From JAYQPQ01 sp038145405 (lineage in GTDB: Bacteria > Pseudomonadota > Gammaproteobacteria > Pseudomonadales > GM7GCV1): a stretch of DNA of 64,000 bases. The notes under the pieces were generated by a model. That model saw nothing but the letters and a program-made list of their open reading frames with translations, made no database searches and was not told where the DNA came from. The number at the start of each line of letters is the position of its first letter. Within the stretch, counting starts at the first letter, position 1. Positions 60,169-64,000 of the stretch are shown here, one piece after another. The stretch lies in contig JAYQPQ010000001.1 in assembly GCA_038145405.1 (NCBI GenBank), positions 17,311 through 81,310 of the forward strand. Direction: 5' to 3'. The position numbers and the translations under genes are program-made.

Positions 60169-61215
60169 ATGAACCGTATCTTGCTCCTTCTGGTTGCCCT
60201 ATGCAGCATCTCCGTCGCCCAAGCCCAAAGTGTTACCAGCGCCGGACCCGATCTGGTAATCAACACCAATGGCCGCTTTGTGGTATCGACTGCCGATGGC
60301 AAGTCGAGCTTTCGTATCGGTGGACGCCTGATGTACGACTACACCCTGGCCGAGCAGAATGATGTCGTCGACGAGGACGGACTGGACATTCGTCGCGCCC
60401 GCCTCTACGCCGAGTTCAAAACCGGCAACTGGGAATACAAGGCCCAGTTCAACATCGGCAATGGCAACGGCGGCACGCCGGAAGATCTCTATATCCGCTA
60501 CACCGCCCTGCCCGGTGGCTGGACCGCTACCCTGGGGCACCAAAACGAGCCTTTCGGCCTGAACCTGCTGACCAGCTCCAAAGACATCAGCATGCTGGAG
60601 CGTGCCGCGGCGACCGAAGCCTATGCCTTTGGTCGCAGCGACGGCCTGCTCTTTACGCGTTCCAGCGGTAACACCACCCTCGCAGCCGGCGTATTTGAAG
60701 ACGACGCCTCACGCAACACCTTCGCCTTTACCGGGCGCGCCACCCAGGCCTTTAACCTGAGCAATGGCAGTCTCGCGCACATCGGCGCGGCCTATTCGTC
60801 GCGCGGCGCGGACGTCACCAATACCGGACTCGAACTCGCCTGGGCTGGCGGCCCCGTGCATCTGCAGGCCGAGCATTTTTGGTCCGACGATGCCGGTGCC
60901 GATCTGAGTGGTTACTACCTGCAGGCTGGCTATTTCCTGACCGGCGAAAGCCTGCCCTATAGCCGGGGAATTTTTGGTCGGGTAAAGCCGAATCAGGCAA
61001 GTGGCGCCTGGGAAGTCGTGGTGCGCTTTGAATCCGGCGACGGCGATTACGGCGATATCGAACTGGGCACTACCGATGCCACTGCCTTTGGCCTGGGCCT
61101 GAACTACTACTTGGGAGAGAACCTGCGCTTCGGTATCAGCTATACCCAGGGCGAGGACAACACCAACAACGACAGCGGCAGCGAGTGGCGTGCCCGCGCC
61201 CAATTTGCTTTCTGA
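60169..61215 (+). CDS. Phosphate-selective porin, OprO/OprP family
   Basis: Outer-membrane beta-barrel, 348 aa, with a signal peptide (LLLLVALCSISVAQA) and the terminal Phe needed for Bam insertion (WRARAQFAF). DEDGLDIRRARLYAEFKTGN, YKAQFNIGNGNGG and LGHQNEPFGLNLLTSSKDIS are OprO/P-family strands. Two upstream Pho boxes indicate PhoB control, so it probably takes up phosphate or polyphosphate under starvation. It is shorter than P. aeruginosa OprP (~440 aa). Confidence 0.9.
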   Translation: MNRILLLLVALCSISVAQAQSVTSAGPDLVINTNGRFVVSTADGKSSFRIGGRLMYDYTLAEQNDVVDEDGLDIRRARLYAEFKTGNWEYKAQFNIGNGNGGTPEDLYIRYTALPGGWTATLGHQNEPFGLNLLTSSKDISMLERAAATEAYAFGRSDGLLFTRSSGNTTLAAGVFEDDASRNTFAFTGRATQAFNLSNGSLAHIGAAYSSRGADVTNTGLELAWAGGPVHLQAEHFWSDDAGADLSGYYLQAGYFLTGESLPYSRGIFGRVKPNQASGAWEVVVRFESGDGDYGDIELGTTDATAFGLGLNYYLGENLRFGISYTQGEDNTNNDSGSEWRARAQFAF

Positions 61216-61227
61216 GGAAATAAAAAA

Positions 61228-61254
61228 GGGCCGGAGTTTTTTAGACTCCGGCCC
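61228..61254. terminator. Hairpin after porin, U-tract on the opposite strand
   Basis: Arms GGGCCGGAGT (61228-61237) and ACTCCGGCCC (61245-61254) pair perfectly. Six A precede it (61222-61227) but no T-tract follows, so as a classical rho-independent terminator it works for leftward transcripts. For the porin it would be only a 3' stabilising hairpin. Confidence 0.6.
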
Positions 61255-61426
61255 CGGACCAGGCCTGCCTCAGAGCTATGGGGCTATCTCTTCGACAACT
61301 GCCGCCTGGGAAACTGCATCGGTCTAATCCGATAGCTCGCTGGACTGCTTCTAATTGAATTGACGAACCGGCATCGCGATTTATTCCCTGCCCGCAAAAA
61401 ATATTTTTTCTGAGAATATCTCCCAA

Positions 61427-61455
61427 TTTACATACATAGATTTTCTATGTATTGT
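61427..61455 (+). promoter_or_regulatory. Promoter with palindromic operator for the PadR-linked membrane operon
   Basis: TTTACA (61427-61432), 17 bases, TATTGT (61450-61455). The spacer is filled by a perfect inverted repeat ATACATAG-attttt-free loop ATTTT-CTATGTAT (61432-61452). A dimeric repressor bound there would exclude RNA polymerase; the PadR protein encoded three genes downstream is the obvious candidate, and the ATGT/ACAT content suits PadR operators. Confidence 0.72.
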
Positions 61456-61489
61456 TCTGCAAGGTATAAATACTTCCTCCGGAAAACCC

Positions 61490-61735
61490 ATGAAATCCAG
61501 AGCAATAGAGTTTCTGTTGGCCGGTGCACTGATCGCCCTGGGTCTCGCCCTGGGGTATGGCGGCACGTATTTTGGGCATATCGACGACTCGCCCGGCCTC
61601 GGCCTGCTGGGCATTCTGTTGATGCTGGGCTGTATCGCGCTGGGAATAAGAAAGGCCTGGCGCAGTGGCAGAGCCGCCAATGCGAACCCTCTTTCGAGCC
61701 ACAGCGCACATCACCGGAGAGCCACACATGACTAG
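61490..61735 (+). CDS. Small two-helix membrane protein
   Basis: 81 aa with helices at about residues 7-27 (IEFLLAGALIALGLALGYGG) and 38-54 (GLGLLGILLMLGCIALGI), then a short basic, polar tail. No known family. First gene after the palindromic promoter and overlapping the next gene by eight bases, so translated with it. Function unknown. Confidence 0.72.
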   Translation: MKSRAIEFLLAGALIALGLALGYGGTYFGHIDDSPGLGLLGILLMLGCIALGIRKAWRSGRAANANPLSSHSAHHRRATHD

Positions 61736-62207
61736 CGGACATGACAAGCTCAAAGGGTGGAGCAGCTGGACCTTCGAAGTAAAGGTATGGAAGGTCATTG
61801 CCGTACTGGCCATCCTGCCAGTCCTGGCGCTGTGGTTCAGTATCGTGCATCAGAACGACGAAATTCTGGCACTCATCCGCAATGAAGTTCTGACGGACGT
61901 AGCCGGCCAACGCACCTGGGCCGGCAGCTTTATCAACACGAACGACAGCACGTTGCGCGACGTGGCGGTAACAGTGGACTTCCTCGACAGCCAGGATCGC
62001 ACGGTGGGAAAGGCTGAAGCGGAAGCTGGTGAACTACCATTCAGTGAGCAACTGGATCTGCAAGTTGCGCTACCGCCAGACGCAGTGAGGCTGCGCATCT
62101 ATTCGGTGCAGTGGCGCATGGATCGGACGGCGGCGCTGATGGGGCCTTTCCGCAAGCCCTGGGACTTTGGTTACCTAATGGCGAATCCTGCCAACTATGA
62201 TCGTTGA
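61728..62207 (+). CDS. Single-pass membrane protein with FxLYD-like extracytoplasmic domain
   Basis: 159 aa from the ATG at 61728. One helix (VIAVLAILPVLALWFSIV, about residues 23-40) is followed by a beta domain: WAGSFINTNDSTLRDVAVTV, DFLDSQDRTVG, QLDLQVALPPDAVRLRIYSV, the N-x-pattern of FxLYD domains. The extracytoplasmic domain may sense a ligand or partner. Overlaps its neighbour and precedes padR by 51 bases. Confidence 0.75.
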   Translation: MTSGHDKLKGWSSWTFEVKVWKVIAVLAILPVLALWFSIVHQNDEILALIRNEVLTDVAGQRTWAGSFINTNDSTLRDVAVTVDFLDSQDRTVGKAEAEAGELPFSEQLDLQVALPPDAVRLRIYSVQWRMDRTAALMGPFRKPWDFGYLMANPANYDR

Positions 62208-62258
62208 GGACGAAATGCCCTATAAGCCGAGCGTTACAAGCGCACCGAAAGCCCTACC

Positions 62259-62618
62259 ATGAATATCAACAAGGACCTGATCGCCGCCTCCGCCACACCC
62301 CTGGTGCTGGCCATTCTGGCTGAGAGCGAGAGCTACGGTTACGCCATCATCAAGCGGGTCAAGGAGCTTTCCGGCGACCAGTTGCAGTGGACTGACGGCA
62401 TGCTCTACCCCGTGCTGCACCGTTTGGAGCGGCAGGGCCACATCGAAGCCAAATGGGGCGAATCGGAAACCGGCCGCAAGCGCAAATACTATCGCCTGAC
62501 GATTCAGGGCATGGATCAACTCAAGGATCACAAGGCGCAGTGGCAGATCGTCGATCAGGCGCTCAAAGGAATCTGGAAAATGACCCCGCTCGATGGAGCC
62601 ACATATGCCAATACCTGA
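62259..62618 (+). CDS. PadR family transcriptional regulator
   Basis: 119-aa winged-helix repressor of the small PadR-s1 type: SATPLVLAILAESESYGYAI, DGMLYPVLHRLERQGHIEAK and GRKRKYYRLTIQGMDQL are the DNA-binding and wing segments. It overlaps the following membrane-protein gene by 14 bases, the usual PadR plus permease-prefix pairing. It probably controls the promoter at 61427-61455 together with its own operon. Confidence 0.93.
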   Translation: MNINKDLIAASATPLVLAILAESESYGYAIIKRVKELSGDQLQWTDGMLYPVLHRLERQGHIEAKWGESETGRKRKYYRLTIQGMDQLKDHKAQWQIVDQALKGIWKMTPLDGATYANT

Positions 62619-63972
62619 ACAGCCGTTCAGCCTGGAACAGCAGATTGCCGACTGGCGCAAATACCTGCTGGCGCGCAACGCCATCCATGCCAAAGACGCC
62701 GACGAACTGGAAGATCACCTGCGCGATCTGGTGTTTGATCTGATGGGCAAGGGGCTGGATGAAGACGAGGCCTTTCTGGTGGCCACCAAACGCATGGGCG
62801 AACTGGACTCGGTGTCGCGCGAGTTCGCCCTGGAGTACAGCGAGCGCGCCTGGAAGCAATGGGTCGTGCCCTCTGCCGGCGGCAAAGCCGCAGGACTTTC
62901 CGAAGAGGTACTGGTGGTCTTTGCCCTGGCCTGCTGCGCGGCGCTGGCCATCAAGCTGCCCATACTGTTCGGCATACCCTGGGACGATGATGGCGTCAGC
63001 TTTTTTGCGCGCAACCTAAGCCTTTTTGTCTTTCCCTTCCTGGCCATTTATTTCTGCTGGAAGCGACAGCTCACGCCCGACAGCTACTGGAAAATCGGCC
63101 TGCCCTTTGTCGCCGGCGCCAGCTTCGCCAACCTCTATCCCTTGCAAACGGATGGATCGACAGAAGTTCTGAGTATTCTGCACCTGCCCATTGCCCTTTG
63201 GCTGGTCATTGGCCTGGCCTATACCGGACCACGTTGGCGCAGCGACAGCGGGCGCATGGACTTTGTGCGCTTTACCGGCGAACTGGCCATCTATTACGTA
63301 CTGATCGCTCTGGGTGGCGGCGTGCTCACGGCACTGACCATCGGCGTGTTCAACGCCATCGGCCTGGATGCGGAATTCATCGCCGGTAACTGGATTATCC
63401 CCTGCGGCGCCATGGGTGCCGTCATTGTCGGCAGCTGGCTGGTGGAGGCCAAACAGAGTGTCATCGAAAACATGGCGCCGGTGCTGACGCGCGTGTTCAC
63501 TCCGCTCTTCGCCCTCATGCTGTTGGCCTTCCTGATCGCCATGCTGTGGACTGGACAGGGCATTAACGTCGAGCGCGATGTGCTGATCGGTTTTGATCTG
63601 CTGCTGGTGGTGGTGCTTGGCCTGCTGCTTTATGCCGTGACTGCGCGTGACAGCCAGGCAGCGCCGGACTACTTCGATTGGCTGCAGCTGGTGCTGGTGG
63701 TCAGCGCCCTGCTGGTGGATATCTTCGCCCTGGTTGCCATTGCCAGCCGCATCAGCGAATTCGGTTTCAGCCCCAACAAGGTGGCCGCGCTGGGAGAAAA
63801 TATCATTCTGCTGGTCAACCTGACCTGGTCGGCCCACCTCTATTGGCGGTTTATCCGCGGCCGCGGAAGCTTCGCCGCGTTGGTCAGCTGGCAGATGGCC
63901 TACCTGCCGGTTTACTCCCTGTGGGCGGCGCTGGTGGTGATTCTGTTCCCGCCGCTGTTTGGCTTTGCCTAG
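62605..63972 (+). CDS. Multi-pass membrane protein with permease-prefix (DUF1700-like) N-terminus
   Basis: 455 aa from the ATG at 62605, chosen because GGAG is six bases upstream. A cytoplasmic helical region (IADWRKYLLARNAIHAKDAD, MGELDSVSREFALEYSERAW) of the type that partners PadR regulators leads into about ten membrane helices. I see no transport signature or ATPase. Codon use matches the neighbours. The gene ends 28 bases before the window edge. Function unknown; possibly an envelope-stress or sensory membrane protein. Confidence 0.8.
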   Translation: MPIPEQPFSLEQQIADWRKYLLARNAIHAKDADELEDHLRDLVFDLMGKGLDEDEAFLVATKRMGELDSVSREFALEYSERAWKQWVVPSAGGKAAGLSEEVLVVFALACCAALAIKLPILFGIPWDDDGVSFFARNLSLFVFPFLAIYFCWKRQLTPDSYWKIGLPFVAGASFANLYPLQTDGSTEVLSILHLPIALWLVIGLAYTGPRWRSDSGRMDFVRFTGELAIYYVLIALGGGVLTALTIGVFNAIGLDAEFIAGNWIIPCGAMGAVIVGSWLVEAKQSVIENMAPVLTRVFTPLFALMLLAFLIAMLWTGQGINVERDVLIGFDLLLVVVLGLLLYAVTARDSQAAPDYFDWLQLVLVVSALLVDIFALVAIASRISEFGFSPNKVAALGENIILLVNLTWSAHLYWRFIRGRGSFAALVSWQMAYLPVYSLWAALVVILFPPLFGFA

Positions 63973-64000
63973 GCGCCAATAAAAGCAAAATTCCCTAAGG

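Overview
The window is a gene-dense, moderately GC-rich chromosome segment from a free-living gammaproteobacterium. The evidence is gene order. Several blocks match Enterobacteria/Pseudomonas order closely: ygfB-pepP-ubiH divergent from zapA, then 6S RNA and fau; tkt-epd-pgk-fba; proA-nadD-rsfS-rlmH-mrdA-rodA-mltB-rlpA-dacA-ybeD-lipB-lipA; pckA, hslR-yrfG and cysQ. It looks like core chromosome of a marine-type member of the Cellvibrionales/Pseudomonadales neighbourhood; that placement is inference. I found no rRNA, tRNA, IS element, prophage or CRISPR array.

Layout. 1-3.9 kb: waaA (cut by the left edge) and the iron transporter fbpAB under a Fur-type promoter. 3.9-8.5 kb: ubiH, pepP and ygfB leftward; a ZapB-like coiled-coil gene, zapA, 6S RNA and fau rightward. 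8.5-10.8 kb: ilvA and rpiA. 10.8-16.6 kb: a probable gene remnant, then fba, pgk, epd and tkt. 16.7-17.7 kb: a broken M14 carboxypeptidase gene. 17.7-28.4 kb: a long leftward operon for lipoate attachment, peptidoglycan elongation and ribosome maturation. 28.4-37.2 kb: a Lon-substrate-domain protein, PhoH, a GGDEF-EAL protein and a two-gene RND efflux system. 37.3-42.6 kb: pckA, hslR, yrfG, cysQ, a glyoxalase-II-like hydrolase and a FabH-like synthase. 42.8-50.6 kb: an unknown gene, then iscR and a complete SUF operon (sufB, C, D, S, A-type carrier, sufT, sufE) behind an excellent IscR type 1 site. 50.7-56.1 kb: a Tat-exported PhoX-like protein, a VIT-family metal transporter, an AraC-Ogt fusion and modABC. 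56.2-64 kb: a protein-glutaminase-like protein lacking the catalytic Cys, katG, a phosphate-type porin behind two Pho boxes, and a four-gene PadR-linked membrane operon with a perfect palindrome inside its promoter.

Recurring themes are iron and oxidative stress (Fur-type fbpAB, IscR-SUF, VIT transporter, katG), phosphate (Pho-box porin, PhoX-like protein) and cell-wall growth. I see no clear multi-gene defence or wholly new system. The least explained items are the PadR-linked membrane operon (61.4-64 kb), the Cys-to-Ser protein-glutaminase-like protein (56.3-57.3 kb), the unknown gene before iscR, and the two degraded loci at 10.8-11.3 and 16.7-17.7 kb.
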